A stretch of 64,000 bases of DNA, taken from assembly GCA_947497945.1 (NCBI GenBank), contig CANMIP010000020.1:50505-114504 (forward strand). Direction: 5' to 3'. Both the position numbers and the translations under genes were made by a program. This document shows, piece after piece, positions 51,607 through 61,101 of the stretch. Each line of letters begins with the position of its first letter. Position 1 is the first letter of the stretch. The notes beneath the pieces were generated by a model. The model had not been told where the DNA came from. It saw only the letters and a program-made list of their open reading frames with translations, and searched no databases. The DNA comes from an uncultured Tropicimonas sp. (GTDB lineage Bacteria > Pseudomonadota > Alphaproteobacteria > Rhodobacterales > Rhodobacteraceae).

Positions 51607-51824
51607 AGGGTGCGCAGGTGTGGGATCTTGCTCTCCGGATGGGCGGTCAGGTTCGCGCGGTGTCGGGGATGAACGGCTATGCGGTGCTCGGCTGGGACCT
51701 TGGCGCCGGGCTTCGGATGGCCGAGGCGCTGGGCTGCGACCTGCTCGTCGCGGCCGAACTGCTGCCGGAAATCGAGGCCATCGCCTGCCTGAAGGCGAAT
51801 GAGAGGATGCGGGACAATGGCTGA
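51151..51824 (+). CDS. Tail assembly chaperone, -1 frameshift form (gpGT-like)
   Basis: A -1 shift at A-AAA-AAC (51489-51495) joins residues 1-115 of the short form to 109 residues of the next frame, total 224. The fused part reads AEWHFGGGAEYCGACP with paired Cys (TRCEACP), then GAQVWDLALRMGGQVR and MGVAGMAL-type helices to RMRDNG, far more protein-like than the zero frame. It resembles the T domain common after tail chaperones. The end overlaps the tape measure start by eight bases. Confidence 0.75.
51489..51495 (+). promoter_or_regulatory. Slippery heptamer for -1 ribosomal frameshift
   Basis: The sequence A-AAA-AAC is the canonical X-XXY-YYZ heptamer, in phase with the chaperone frame (codons GAA-AAA-AAC). 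It occurs where the downstream frame becomes open with plausible protein. No structure prediction for a stimulating hairpin was done, though the next 60 bases are GC-rich. Confidence 0.75.
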
Positions 51825-53835
51825 AAAACGGGTTTCCGTCCGTCTCGCTGCGGTCGGCGGTCGCCAGGTCAAGGCAGAGCTGCGCTCGCTGGGGGATGAG
51901 GGCCGCGCCGCGCTCGAGGGCATCGGCACGGGTGCCGCACCGGCTGGCGCGGGTCTGGATACGGTCGGAAATGCCACGGCGCGGGCGCGGCTGGAACTGG
52001 AGCAACTGGCTGCGCGCTCGGCCGAGGCAGCGCGCTCGCTCAACGCCACTGCCGCATCCGCCACGCCCATGGTCGCGCAGATCAACCGTATCACTGGTGT
52101 CAGCCCGGCCATCGGGCAGACCACAGCCGAGTTCCTCCGCCAGGGTCAGGCGCTCGATGATCTCCGCGCGAAATACAATCCGGTCTATGGCGAGATCCGA
52201 CGCTACCGCACGGCGGTCTCCGAGCTGAAAGCCGCGCATCTGCAAGGCGCGATCTCGGTCGACGAAATGACGGCCGCCATCGCCCGCGAGCGGCGAGTGT
52301 CACTCGAGAGTATCGCCGCGCTCAAAGGGCGGACCAATGCGATCAACCGGATGGCGGGCGCGTCGCGCAACGGCGCTTACCGAACCCAGCAGATGTTCTA
52401 CCAGGTCAACGACATTGGCGTCTCGCTGGCAGGCGGCATGAACCCCTTCGTCGTCATGGCGCAGCAGGGCACGCAGATCGCGCAGATCTACGGCTTCGGC
52501 AATGGCGGGGTCTCCGCGATCTTTCGCGATCTCGGCAAGCTGATCGGCGGCGTCGTCACCCGCTTCGGGCCGCTGCTCGCTGTCGTCGGTGTGGCAAGTG
52601 CGGCCATCGCGACGATGAGCCATGAGATCAACCAGGTCTCGGATGTCACCGTGAGTTTCGGAGATACGGCGCTCGCGGTCTGGCAAATTGCGGCGGACGG
52701 GTTGAAGAGCCTCCTGAAGCCGGTGGTCGATGCCATCGCACCCTGGTTCGCGTCGGCCTGGGAGCAGGTGGTGACGACAACGATCGATGCCGGAAACTCG
52801 CTCATCAAGGCCATCCAGCTCTCGGTGCTCGGGATCGGCACCTCGGTAGGGTCGATCCCCGATCTCTTCCGCGCAGCATTCAATGGGGCTGTGTCGCATG
52901 TGCTGACCAAGATGCACGACATGGTCTGGTATGTGGGCCATGCCATCGACGGGATTGCCGAGAAGCTCAACGAGACCTTCGGAACCGATCTCTCCACCGG
53001 CACGCTTTCGGGAACCATCGACAGGCTCAGCGAAGCAAGCGGCAGCTATGCCCGCGCAGCGACGGCGGCACGGGATCGACTGAACGAGCGATGGGAGGAC
53101 GCCCGAACCAGAGCCGAGGAGATCGATGCGAGCAATCCGCTCGGGGACTTCTTCGACGCCGTGAAGCAGCGGGCGGTCCAGAACGCGCTGAAACGCACGG
53201 CGGAGGAAGCGGAGAAGACCGGCGGCGCTGGACGCGCGGCGGCAGAGCAGATGGTATCGACCGGCAATATCGGCGTCGCGGTATGGGAGTCGCTGCGTGA
53301 CAAGCTGGCCGAGTATTCGAAAGAGGCGCGGAACACCGGAGACGCCATCGCCGATCGACTGGTCGGTGCCTTCGCCTCAGCCGAGGAGGCAGTCGGCCAG
53401 TTCGTGAAGACCGGCAAGGTGAATTTCACTGACCTGGTGACGTCGATGATCGCCGATCTCGCGAAACTGGCCGCGCGGCAATACATCCTCGGGCCACTGG
53501 CGAGCGGGATTTCCGGCATTCTCGGCAACGCCTTCGGCAGCGCGGTCACCACCAGCATCCGGCCGCTGGCCCGTCCCACCAGTTTCGCGGGCGGCGGTCA
53601 CACCGGTTTCGGGGCCCGATCGGGTGGTCTCGACGGTCGGGGCGGGTTTCTCGCCATGCTCCATCCGCAGGAACGGGTGACGGATGAATTCCGGAGCGGC
53701 GGCGGGCGCCAGGCGGCGATGGCGCCGGTCACGGTCAATATCGCGACACGTGATGCGCCATCCTTCCGACAATCGCGAACACAAGTCGCGGCGGATATCC
53801 AGCGCGCTGTCGCCATGGGCAGGAGGGTTCTCTGA
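51817..53835 (+). CDS. Tail tape measure protein
   Basis: 672 residues from ATG 51817. The N-terminus (KRVSVRLAAVGGRQVKAELR) and coiled-coil-rich first 250 residues fit a lambda H-like tape measure. Hydrophobic segments near 250-270 (LLAVVGVASAAIATM) are the putative membrane-inserting part. The C-terminal domain ends ARSGGLDGRGGFLAMLHPQE, common in this family. Its length predicts a short to medium tail of about 100 nm by the usual 0.15 nm per residue rule. Confidence 0.9.
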   Translation: MAEKRVSVRLAAVGGRQVKAELRSLGDEGRAALEGIGTGAAPAGAGLDTVGNATARARLELEQLAARSAEAARSLNATAASATPMVAQINRITGVSPAIGQTTAEFLRQGQALDDLRAKYNPVYGEIRRYRTAVSELKAAHLQGAISVDEMTAAIARERRVSLESIAALKGRTNAINRMAGASRNGAYRTQQMFYQVNDIGVSLAGGMNPFVVMAQQGTQIAQIYGFGNGGVSAIFRDLGKLIGGVVTRFGPLLAVVGVASAAIATMSHEINQVSDVTVSFGDTALAVWQIAADGLKSLLKPVVDAIAPWFASAWEQVVTTTIDAGNSLIKAIQLSVLGIGTSVGSIPDLFRAAFNGAVSHVLTKMHDMVWYVGHAIDGIAEKLNETFGTDLSTGTLSGTIDRLSEASGSYARAATAARDRLNERWEDARTRAEEIDASNPLGDFFDAVKQRAVQNALKRTAEEAEKTGGAGRAAAEQMVSTGNIGVAVWESLRDKLAEYSKEARNTGDAIADRLVGAFASAEEAVGQFVKTGKVNFTDLVTSMIADLAKLAARQYILGPLASGISGILGNAFGSAVTTSIRPLARPTSFAGGGHTGFGARSGGLDGRGGFLAMLHPQERVTDEFRSGGGRQAAMAPVTVNIATRDAPSFRQSRTQVAADIQRAVAMGRRVL

Positions 53836-54461
53836 TGGCGTTCCATGAAGTGCGTTTCCCCGACAATATCAGCCGCGGCGCGCGCGGAGGGCCGGAGCGG
53901 CGGACGCAGATCGTGGAGCTGACCTCCGGTGACGAGGAGCGCAATGCGAGCTGGGCGAATTCCCGGCGGCGCTACGATGTCGCTTATGGCGTTCGTCGGG
54001 CCGATGACCTGGCCGCGGTCGTGGCCTTCTTCGAGGCGCGAAACGGGCGGCTCTACGGTTTCCGCTACAAGGACTGGGCGGATTACAAGTCCTGCCTGCC
54101 GTCGCAGCGGCCAACGCCCACCGATCAGGGGCTGGGGACGGGCGACGGGACGGCGGTGACCTTCCAGGTTGCGAAGATCTACACGTCGGGATCGCAGGCC
54201 TGGACGCGGCCGGTCACGAAACCCGTCGCAGGGTCGGTCCAGGTGGCGCTCGATGGCATGGAACAAACTACGGGTTGGTCGATCGATACCACCACCGGCC
54301 TGGTCACATTCGAGGCGGCGCCCGGTGCGGGTGTGCTGGTCACCGCCGGCTTCGAGTTCGACGTGCCGGTGCGCTTCGACACGGACACGCTTGATGTCAC
54401 CCTCGATCTCGAGCGGCTGGGATCGATCACCTCCATTCCGCTTCTGGAGATCCGGCGATGA
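53835..54461 (+). CDS. DUF2460 distal tail protein (copy 2, complete)
   Basis: 208 residues starting MAFHEVRFPDNISRGARGGP, the characteristic opening of GTA ORFg12-like DUF2460 proteins, with RRRYDVAYGVRRADDLAAVV, FFEARNGRLYGFRYKDWADY and C-terminal FDVPVRFDTDTLDVTLDLE. It forms the distal tail ring. Its start overlaps the tape measure stop. The last 118 residues correspond to the fragment at 1-358. Confidence 0.93.
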   Translation: MAFHEVRFPDNISRGARGGPERRTQIVELTSGDEERNASWANSRRRYDVAYGVRRADDLAAVVAFFEARNGRLYGFRYKDWADYKSCLPSQRPTPTDQGLGTGDGTAVTFQVAKIYTSGSQAWTRPVTKPVAGSVQVALDGMEQTTGWSIDTTTGLVTFEAAPGAGVLVTAGFEFDVPVRFDTDTLDVTLDLERLGSITSIPLLEIRR

Positions 54462-54817
54462 ACGAAGAGACGGGATTTCTGGCCTCGGTCCTGCGTGACC
54501 TCACGACCTCAACCGCTGTCATTCTTGCCGCCTGGGGCGCGCTGGGCGGGGCGACCAATGCGCTGACCACGAAGATGCACCTGCGGGACGCTCTGCGGCA
54601 CATTCTGCTCGGCGGGCTGATCGCCGCCGGCATGGGCAGCCTTTCAATGGCAGTCATCACCACCTGGATGGACCTGTCATCTGCTGCCATTCCTTCCGGC
54701 GGCGCGGCAGGTTCCGCCGCCTATCTGGTGGGCGTGTTCGGTCCCGCCTTCATCGAGATGATGCTGGGGCGGATCCGCGCGCAGAAACACTCGGATGGCG
54801 GGTCCGGCGATGCGTGA
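54458..54817 (+). CDS. Holin-like membrane protein (copy 2)
   Basis: 119 residues, about 85 percent identical by eye to the protein at 355-714: the three hydrophobic segments are conserved while the C-terminal tail (RIRAQKHSDGGSGDA) varies. The start overlaps the DUF2460 stop. See copy 1 for the family argument. Confidence 0.7.
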   Translation: MNEETGFLASVLRDLTTSTAVILAAWGALGGATNALTTKMHLRDALRHILLGGLIAAGMGSLSMAVITTWMDLSSAAIPSGGAAGSAAYLVGVFGPAFIEMMLGRIRAQKHSDGGSGDA

Positions 54818-54941
54818 TCCAATGGCTTCGGTCAGGCGCCTGCGCCGCGCATCCGGCGATCCGCTCGTTGTCTTTCTCCATCGAATCCGTATCGGCGCAA
54901 CCGTCGCCGTGCTCATCCTCATCTTCACGCAGCTGGGATAA
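54810..54941 (+). CDS. Small lysis-cassette membrane peptide (copy 2)
   Basis: 43 residues (MRDPMASVRRLRRASGDPLV, ending VAVLILIFTQLG). Length, basic N-terminus and hydrophobic end are kept relative to 707-838 while about a third of residues change, which supports real coding. Overlaps the holin end by eight bases. Confidence 0.62.
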   Translation: MRDPMASVRRLRRASGDPLVVFLHRIRIGATVAVLILIFTQLG

Positions 54942-54946
54942 TCACC

Positions 54947-55570
54947 ATGAACATGACGGATCGGGGGCTTGCCGCCCTCATCCGGCACGAGGGTATCGTG
55001 CCGGCACCTTACCTTGATGTCCGCGACGTCTGGACCTTCGGCATCGGCCATACCGGCGCGGCGGGTGACCCGAACCCTTCCGACATGAAGCGCGGAATGC
55101 CCGCCGATCTCGATCAGGGCATTCGGGAGGCATTCGACACCTTCCGGGCCGATATCGCCCGCTATGAGCGGGACGTCCGCAATGCCATTGCCGTGCCGGT
55201 CGAACCGCACGAGTTCGATGCGCTGGTCTCGTTTCACTACAACACCGGCGCGATCCATTCTGCTCGCCTGACTCGGTTGCTGAATGCCGGACTGCGCGAC
55301 GCTTCAGCGGAAGCGTTCATGGGCTGGCTGAAGCCGGGCGCGATCCGGCCGCGCCGCGAGGCCGAAAGGGATCTGTTCCGGCATGGCCGCTATCCGGAGG
55401 GCACCATTCCGGTCTGGCCAGTCGATGCGTCAGGCCGCGTCAGCTTCGCCCGCGCCGCGCGCCTTCTGTCTGAGGACGAGGCGCTCGAACTTCTCAAACC
55501 CCAATCCAAGTCGGTCGGGTTGCTCGCCCGGCTCTGCATCTTTCTTTCATCGCTGATCAAAAGGAGCTGA
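54947..55570 (+). CDS. Endolysin, GH24 T4-type lysozyme (copy 2)
   Basis: 207 residues with the triad Glu15, Asp24 and Thr30 intact. It differs from copy 1 mainly near residues 55-70 (DLDQGIREAFDTF) and in the last 25 residues. Two intact endolysin genes in one chromosome mean both prophages retain lysis ability. Confidence 0.93.
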   Translation: MNMTDRGLAALIRHEGIVPAPYLDVRDVWTFGIGHTGAAGDPNPSDMKRGMPADLDQGIREAFDTFRADIARYERDVRNAIAVPVEPHEFDALVSFHYNTGAIHSARLTRLLNAGLRDASAEAFMGWLKPGAIRPRREAERDLFRHGRYPEGTIPVWPVDASGRVSFARAARLLSEDEALELLKPQSKSVGLLARLCIFLSSLIKRS

Positions 55571-55572
55571 CC

Positions 55573-55797
55573 ATGCGATACTTCCTCCCCAAATCGGTCA
55601 CCTGGTGGAGCGGCATTCTTGCCGTGCTGACCGGCATCGCGGCGGGTGTGCTGCCCGAGGGCGAGACCATGTCCGAACTGGCGGTTCTCGTCGCGCGCCT
55701 GGCGGGTGCGGGCGATACCTCTCCGGCCACGCTGATCTTCGTCGGGACGGGCCTCATCGGTCTGCGCGACAAGTTCGAGCGCGGGCTGGGCGGCTGA
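55573..55797 (+). CDS. Small two-helix membrane protein after the endolysin (copy 2)
   Basis: 74 residues, only two substitutions from copy 1 (Ser9-Leu10 region and Met59 to Thr). Position and spacing are identical. The high conservation compared with the endolysin tail suggests functional constraint or recent exchange. Confidence 0.75.
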   Translation: MRYFLPKSVTWWSGILAVLTGIAAGVLPEGETMSELAVLVARLAGAGDTSPATLIFVGTGLIGLRDKFERGLGG

Positions 55798-55801
55798 TCC
55801 C

Positions 55802-56686
55802 ATGAAGGCGCTCGATCCTGCGCTCCAGGCCCATCTCGACGAAGGCACGACGACGCTCGCCTGGTGCTGGCGCATCACGCGGGCGGACGGGGTGGTCCTG
55901 GGCTTCACCGACCATGACCGGGTGCTCGCGTTCGCAGGCACGGAATTCGAACCCGAGAGCGGCTTCAGGGCATCCGAGGTTCGCTCGGGCTCGGACCTGT
56001 CGGTCGACGCGCAGGATGCCGAGGGCGTGCTTACCTCCGATCGGATCTCCGAGACAGATATCCGCGACGGGCGCTGGGACAATGCGCAGGTCGAACTCTG
56101 GCGGGCAAACTGGCACGATACCGGTCAGCGCGTTCTGATGCGGCGCGGCGCCATCGGCCAGATCCGGCGCGGTCGGGTCGCCTTGGTGGCCGAGATGCGC
56201 TCGCTTGCGCATCTACTCGGTCAAAATGCCGGGCGAAGTTTCCAGGCGACCTGCGATGCGGTCGTGGGCGATGCCCGCTGCGGGACCGATCTCGAAGCCG
56301 ATGCTTTCCGGGGCAGCGGTGTGGTGACCGGGATTTCAGGGGATCGGTCATTCACGGTTTCCGGCCTCGAGGGCTTCGCCTCGGGCTGGTTCAGCTTCGG
56401 AACGATCGCGTGGTCCTCCGGCGCAAATACCGGGCGGCAGGCGGAAATCTCCAGCCATGTTTGGGACGGCGGGATCGCTACCGTTACCCTGCTCGAAGCG
56501 CCGGTTCTGCCGGTGGCCACGGGTGATGCTTTCACAATCCGCGCCGGTTGCGACAAGTGCGCGGAGACCTGTTCGGCGAAGTTCGGCAACATCGCCAATT
56601 TCCGCGGGTTTCCGGACATCCCTGGGCAGGACACCGTGCTGCGCTACGCGCGGCGGAGCGGCGCCAACAGCGGAGATGTGCTGTGA
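55802..56686 (+). CDS. DUF2163 tail protein, GTA ORFg13-like (copy 2)
   Basis: 294 residues from ATG 55802. Same length as copy 1 and same N-terminal TTLAWCWRITRADGVVLGF and C-terminal CDKCAETCSAKF cluster; substitutions concentrate at residues 150-230. Part of the distal tail complex. Confidence 0.9.
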   Translation: MKALDPALQAHLDEGTTTLAWCWRITRADGVVLGFTDHDRVLAFAGTEFEPESGFRASEVRSGSDLSVDAQDAEGVLTSDRISETDIRDGRWDNAQVELWRANWHDTGQRVLMRRGAIGQIRRGRVALVAEMRSLAHLLGQNAGRSFQATCDAVVGDARCGTDLEADAFRGSGVVTGISGDRSFTVSGLEGFASGWFSFGTIAWSSGANTGRQAEISSHVWDGGIATVTLLEAPVLPVATGDAFTIRAGCDKCAETCSAKFGNIANFRGFPDIPGQDTVLRYARRSGANSGDVL

Positions 56687-57180
56687 CTTACGTCGTTTCC
56701 AACGGAAATGACGGGCGGCAGTGCATCGCCGCGCGATGCACGAGAGCCTCGGCAGACCAGAGCCGTGTCATCAGCGCAGCGCGTTCCTGGCTCGGCACGC
56801 CCTACCATGATCAGGCGAGTGTGAAGGGCTCGGGCTGCGACTGCCTCGGGCTGGCGCGCGGTGTCTGGCGCGAGGTGGTGGGGCCCGAGCCTTTCCCGAT
56901 GCCGCCCTATTCCCGCGACTGGGGCGAGACCGGGACACGGGAGGTTTTGGCCGAAGGGGCGCGGACCATGATGCCGGAGATCGCGCCAGCCGAGGCCGGT
57001 CCCGGCGCGCTGGTGCTGTTTCGCATGCGTCCGCAGGCGATCGCGAAGCATGTCGGCGTTCTGTCCGGGCCCGATCGCTTCATCCATTCCTACGAGCGGC
57101 TGGGCGTGATCGAGCAGCCGCTCTCGCCCTCCTGGCGGCGGCGCATCGCCTTCGCCTTTCTGTTTCCGGATCGGAGCTGA
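56683..57180 (+). CDS. NlpC/P60 tail-tip peptidase (copy 2, longer N-terminus)
   Basis: 165 residues from GTG 56683, which overlaps the DUF2163 stop and has GGAG upstream; no in-frame ATG offers a better start. The first 30 residues (VTYVVSNGNDGRQCIAARCT) replace the 12-residue start of copy 1 and match nothing I know. The catalytic domain (WLGTPYHDQASVKGSGCDCL, KHVGVL) is conserved. Confidence 0.88.
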   Translation: MTYVVSNGNDGRQCIAARCTRASADQSRVISAARSWLGTPYHDQASVKGSGCDCLGLARGVWREVVGPEPFPMPPYSRDWGETGTREVLAEGARTMMPEIAPAEAGPGALVLFRMRPQAIAKHVGVLSGPDRFIHSYERLGVIEQPLSPSWRRRIAFAFLFPDRS

Positions 57181-57183
57181 TCC

Positions 57184-60100
57184 ATGGCCACCCTCGTGCT
57201 TGGTGCGGCCGGCGCCGCCATCGGCGGTTCCATCGGCGGCGCAATCCTCGGTGTCAGCGCCGCTACGATCGGCGGTTTCATCGGCTCCACCATCGGCTCC
57301 TATGTCGACAGCTGGATCATTTCCGCGCTCACGCCGGGATCAAGCTCGAGCTTCGAGGGGCAGCGTCTGGATTCGCTGCATGTGACCTCCGCCACAGAGG
57401 GCGCGGTCCTGCCGCGCGTCTGGGGCCGGCTCAGGATGGGCACCAACATCATCTGGGCCACGGATTTCCGGGAGAAGAAGGAAACCACCACCCAGGGCGG
57501 TGGCGGCAAGGGTGGCGGCGGCGGGAATACCGTGAAGACCACCGAATACTTCTACTTTGCCTCCTTCGCGCTGGCGATCTGCGAGGGGCCGATCACCGGT
57601 GTGGGGCGCATCTGGGCGGACGGGGCGCTGATGGATCTCTCCGGCGTGACCTGGCGCTGGTATCCCGGCAGTGAAAGCCAGCAACCTGATCCCTTCATGG
57701 CGGCGAAGTCTGGTGCGGCCAATACACCGGCCTATCGCGGCACCGCCTATCTGGTGTTCGAGGATCTGGAACTGACGGGGTTCGGCAACCGCATTCCGCA
57801 GATCAATGTCGAGGTGTTTCGACCGCTGGCCGAGGCCGACACCGCCGAGGGGCTGGTACGGGCGATCACGCTGATCCCGGCCTCGGGCGAGTTCGTCTAC
57901 GCAAGCGAGGCGATCCGCAAGAGCAATGGTGCGGAGAACCTCAACGCCTCTTCGGGAACGCCCGACATGGTGGAGGCGCTCGATAGGCTGGAGGCCTCGG
58001 CGCCGAATGTCGAAAGCGTGAGCCTGGTCGTCTCGTGGTTCGGGGATGATCTGCGATGCGGGGAATGCCGGATCCGGCCGGGTGTCGAGCTCCGCTCGAA
58101 ATCGACGAAGCCGAAGACATGGGAGGTCAATGGTGTCACCCGCGACGCGGCGCATCTGGTTTCCCGCGATGATGAAGGCCGCCCGGTCTATGGCGGCACG
58201 CCGGCGGATTTCTCGGTGGTGCAGGCGATCCAGGAGCTGAAGGCGCGCGGCAAGCGGGTGACCTTCTATCCCTTCCTGATGATGGACGTGCCGGGAGACA
58301 ACACCCTGCCGGATCCGTATTCCGACAATGCCGCCGGAACGGGCCAGCCGGCCTTTCCCTGGCGCGGCCGGATCACCTGTTCTCCGGCGGCGGGTGCCGC
58401 GGGGTCGGTCGACAAGACCGCCGAGGCCGCGGATCAGGTCGCCGCGTTCTTCGACGGCATCTGGGGCTTCCGGAGGATGGTCCTGCACTATGCCAGTCTC
58501 TGCGCATCGGCGGGCGGGGTCGATGCCTTCATCATCGGCTCGGAAATGCGCGGCCTGACCACCATCCGCGATGGCGCCGCCAGCTACCCGGCCGTGGAGG
58601 CGCTGCGGGCGCTGGCTGCCGATGTGCGTGCCATCCTCGGACCGACCACGGCGATCAGCTACGCGGCCGACTGGTCGGAGTATTTCGGGCATCATCCGGA
58701 CGACGGCACGGGGGACGTGTTCTTCCACCTCGATCCGCTCTGGGCCGACCCGGAGATCGACTTCATCGGCATCGACAATTACATGCCGCTCTCCGACTGG
58801 CGCGACGGGTTCGAGCACACTGATGCCGTGGCGGGTTGGCCGGCCATCTACGATCGCGACTACCTGCGCTCCAACATCGCCGGCGGCGAAGGCTACGACT
58901 GGTTCTATGCCACCGACGCTGATCGCTCTACGCAGGTGCGGACGCCGATCACCGATGGCGCTGCCGGCAAACCCTGGGTCTTCCGCTACAAGGATCTTTG
59001 GAGTTGGTGGTCGAACCGGCATCACAATCGGCCGGGTGGTGCCGAGTCCGTGACGGCGACGGCGTGGGTGCCAGATTCCAAGCCTATCCGGTTCACGGAG
59101 ATCGGATGCCCGGCGATCGATCGGGGCACCAACCAGCCGAACGTTTTCTACGATCCGAAATCCTCGGAGAGCGAGCTACCGTATTTCTCTCAACGATGGC
59201 GCGACGATGCCATCCAGCGGGCGTATCTGGAAGCAACCCTCCTGTATTGGGGTGAGGCGGCGAACAACCCGGTCTCTTCGGTCTACGGAAGCCGGATGGT
59301 CGAGGTGGCGGACTGCGCAGCCTGGACCTGGGATGCGCGACCCTATCCCTTCTTCCCCGAACTGACCGATGTCTGGAGCGATGGCGAGAACTGGCGGCTG
59401 GGCCATTGGCTCACCGGCCGCCTCGGTTCCGCCTCGCTTGCCGCGCTGGTGCGGGATCTCTGCCTCCGGTCCGGACTGGCGGAGGATCAGATCGATGTCT
59501 CCGGCCTCTGGGGCGCGATCGAGGGTTTTGCCATCACCTCGCTCGAGGCACCGCGCAATGCGCTGACCACGCTGGGGCGGCATTTCGGTTTCGATGCGGT
59601 CGAGAGCGAGGGTGTCATCCGGTTCTTCATGCGGGGCCGCGCTGCTGTGGCGACGCTCTCCCTCGACGATCTGGTTGCCGCGGATACCGGCGAGCCGATC
59701 GAGCTGACCCGCGCTCAGGAGACGGAACTGCCGCAGGCTCTGAAGTGGAGCGTCACACGGGCCGATGAGGATTACGATGCGGTGGTGGTCGAAGCCCGAC
59801 GCATCACGGTCGAGTCTTCGCGGATCAGCAGCGAGTCCTTTCCCATGGCGGTGCCGGCCGAAGAGGCTGAGCGGCGCTGTCGCCGCGCGCTGATGGAGGC
59901 ATGGGTCGGACGCGAGACGGCGAGTTTCCGGCTCCCGCCTTCGCGGCTCGCGCTGGATCCGACAGATGTGATCGGGCTCGATCATGACGGGCGTTTCACC
60001 GAATACCGCCTGACCTCGGTCGCTGATGGAGAGGCGCGGAATGTCGAGGTGATCCGGCAGGATCGCACGACCGGGACACTGGCGCCGGGCACGCCGCGGA

Positions 60101-61089
60101 GATCGACACCGGAGGTGCCGGCGGTCTTCGGGGAGCCGGAGGTGGCGTTGCTCGATCTGCCGCAGATCTCGGAGGATGTCGCCGCACATCGCCCGCTCAT
60201 CGCCGCTTACTCTGCCCCATGGCCGGGAGAGATCGCGGTCTGGCGTTCCGCGTCCGAGGATGGCTTCGAATGGCTGACCGGCGTGACACAGGCAGCACAG
60301 ATGGGCGTTCTGGTGTCCGATCTCTGGTCCGGGCCAGTCTCGCGTTTCGACCATGGCAACGAGCTGATCGTGGATCTGTCCTCCGGTACGCTCGGCTCGG
60401 TCACCGATCTCGCCCTCTTTGCCGGGGCGAACGCCTTTGCCGTCGAGAGCGCACCGGGCGTCTGGGAGATCGTTCAGGCGGGTACGGCCGAGCTTCTGGC
60501 CGAGGGGCGGTACAGGCTCACACGTCTCCTGCGCGGGCAGCGTGGCACCGAGCATGCCATCGGCAACCCGGCGCCGGCCGGGGCGCGGGTGGTGGTGCTG
60601 GACGTGAGCCTCGCGGCCCTGCCGGTCTTGGAGGCGGAACTGGGCATCGCCTGGAACTGGCGCATCGGCCCGGCGAGCCATCCCGTTTCCGGTGACACCT
60701 ATGTGGCAGAGACATTCACGCCCTCTGGCGCTGGGCTACGGCCGTTTTCTGTCGCCCATATCGAGCATCCGTGGCGGACACCGCGCACGCCCGGCGATCT
60801 CACCATCCGCTGGGTGCGTCGATCGCGGGCGCTCTCAGCCGATAGCTGGGCCGCACTCGAAGTGCCGATGTCCGAGCAGATGGAGGCCTACGAGGTGGAG
60901 ATCCTCGACGGCTCGGTCGTCAGGCGAACCCTTTCGGCCACCACCACCAGCGTCGTCTACACCTCCGCCCAGCAGATTGCCGACTGGGGCGCGCTGCTTG
61001 GGCCGGGCGACAGCCTCGCCATCCACATCTACCAGCTCTCCGCCCTGGTCGGGCGTGGGGCGCTGAAATCCGCCACGCTCTATTTCTAG
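57184..61089 (+). CDS. GTA-like host-specificity tail protein with TIM-barrel domain (copy 2)
   Basis: 1301 residues, same domain order as copy 1. Differences cluster in the TIM-barrel region around residues 540-680 (for example DWRDGFEHTDAVAGWP versus DRRNGFAHLDAQDGWP), consistent with divergence of the surface that meets host polysaccharide. N- and C-terminal parts are nearly identical. Confidence 0.93.
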   Translation: MATLVLGAAGAAIGGSIGGAILGVSAATIGGFIGSTIGSYVDSWIISALTPGSSSSFEGQRLDSLHVTSATEGAVLPRVWGRLRMGTNIIWATDFREKKETTTQGGGGKGGGGGNTVKTTEYFYFASFALAICEGPITGVGRIWADGALMDLSGVTWRWYPGSESQQPDPFMAAKSGAANTPAYRGTAYLVFEDLELTGFGNRIPQINVEVFRPLAEADTAEGLVRAITLIPASGEFVYASEAIRKSNGAENLNASSGTPDMVEALDRLEASAPNVESVSLVVSWFGDDLRCGECRIRPGVELRSKSTKPKTWEVNGVTRDAAHLVSRDDEGRPVYGGTPADFSVVQAIQELKARGKRVTFYPFLMMDVPGDNTLPDPYSDNAAGTGQPAFPWRGRITCSPAAGAAGSVDKTAEAADQVAAFFDGIWGFRRMVLHYASLCASAGGVDAFIIGSEMRGLTTIRDGAASYPAVEALRALAADVRAILGPTTAISYAADWSEYFGHHPDDGTGDVFFHLDPLWADPEIDFIGIDNYMPLSDWRDGFEHTDAVAGWPAIYDRDYLRSNIAGGEGYDWFYATDADRSTQVRTPITDGAAGKPWVFRYKDLWSWWSNRHHNRPGGAESVTATAWVPDSKPIRFTEIGCPAIDRGTNQPNVFYDPKSSESELPYFSQRWRDDAIQRAYLEATLLYWGEAANNPVSSVYGSRMVEVADCAAWTWDARPYPFFPELTDVWSDGENWRLGHWLTGRLGSASLAALVRDLCLRSGLAEDQIDVSGLWGAIEGFAITSLEAPRNALTTLGRHFGFDAVESEGVIRFFMRGRAAVATLSLDDLVAADTGEPIELTRAQETELPQALKWSVTRADEDYDAVVVEARRITVESSRISSESFPMAVPAEEAERRCRRALMEAWVGRETASFRLPPSRLALDPTDVIGLDHDGRFTEYRLTSVADGEARNVEVIRQDRTTGTLAPGTPRRSTPEVPAVFGEPEVALLDLPQISEDVAAHRPLIAAYSAPWPGEIAVWRSASEDGFEWLTGVTQAAQMGVLVSDLWSGPVSRFDHGNELIVDLSSGTLGSVTDLALFAGANAFAVESAPGVWEIVQAGTAELLAEGRYRLTRLLRGQRGTEHAIGNPAPAGARVVVLDVSLAALPVLEAELGIAWNWRIGPASHPVSGDTYVAETFTPSGAGLRPFSVAHIEHPWRTPRTPGDLTIRWVRRSRALSADSWAALEVPMSEQMEAYEVEILDGSVVRRTLSATTTSVVYTSAQQIADWGALLGPGDSLAIHIYQLSALVGRGALKSATLYF

Positions 61090-61101
61090 AAGGCTCCACC
61101 C

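Noticed and set aside
57340..60681. Two long minus-strand frames (57340-59025 and 59176-60681)
   Set aside because: They are antisense to the second TIM-barrel gene and have the same shadow composition.
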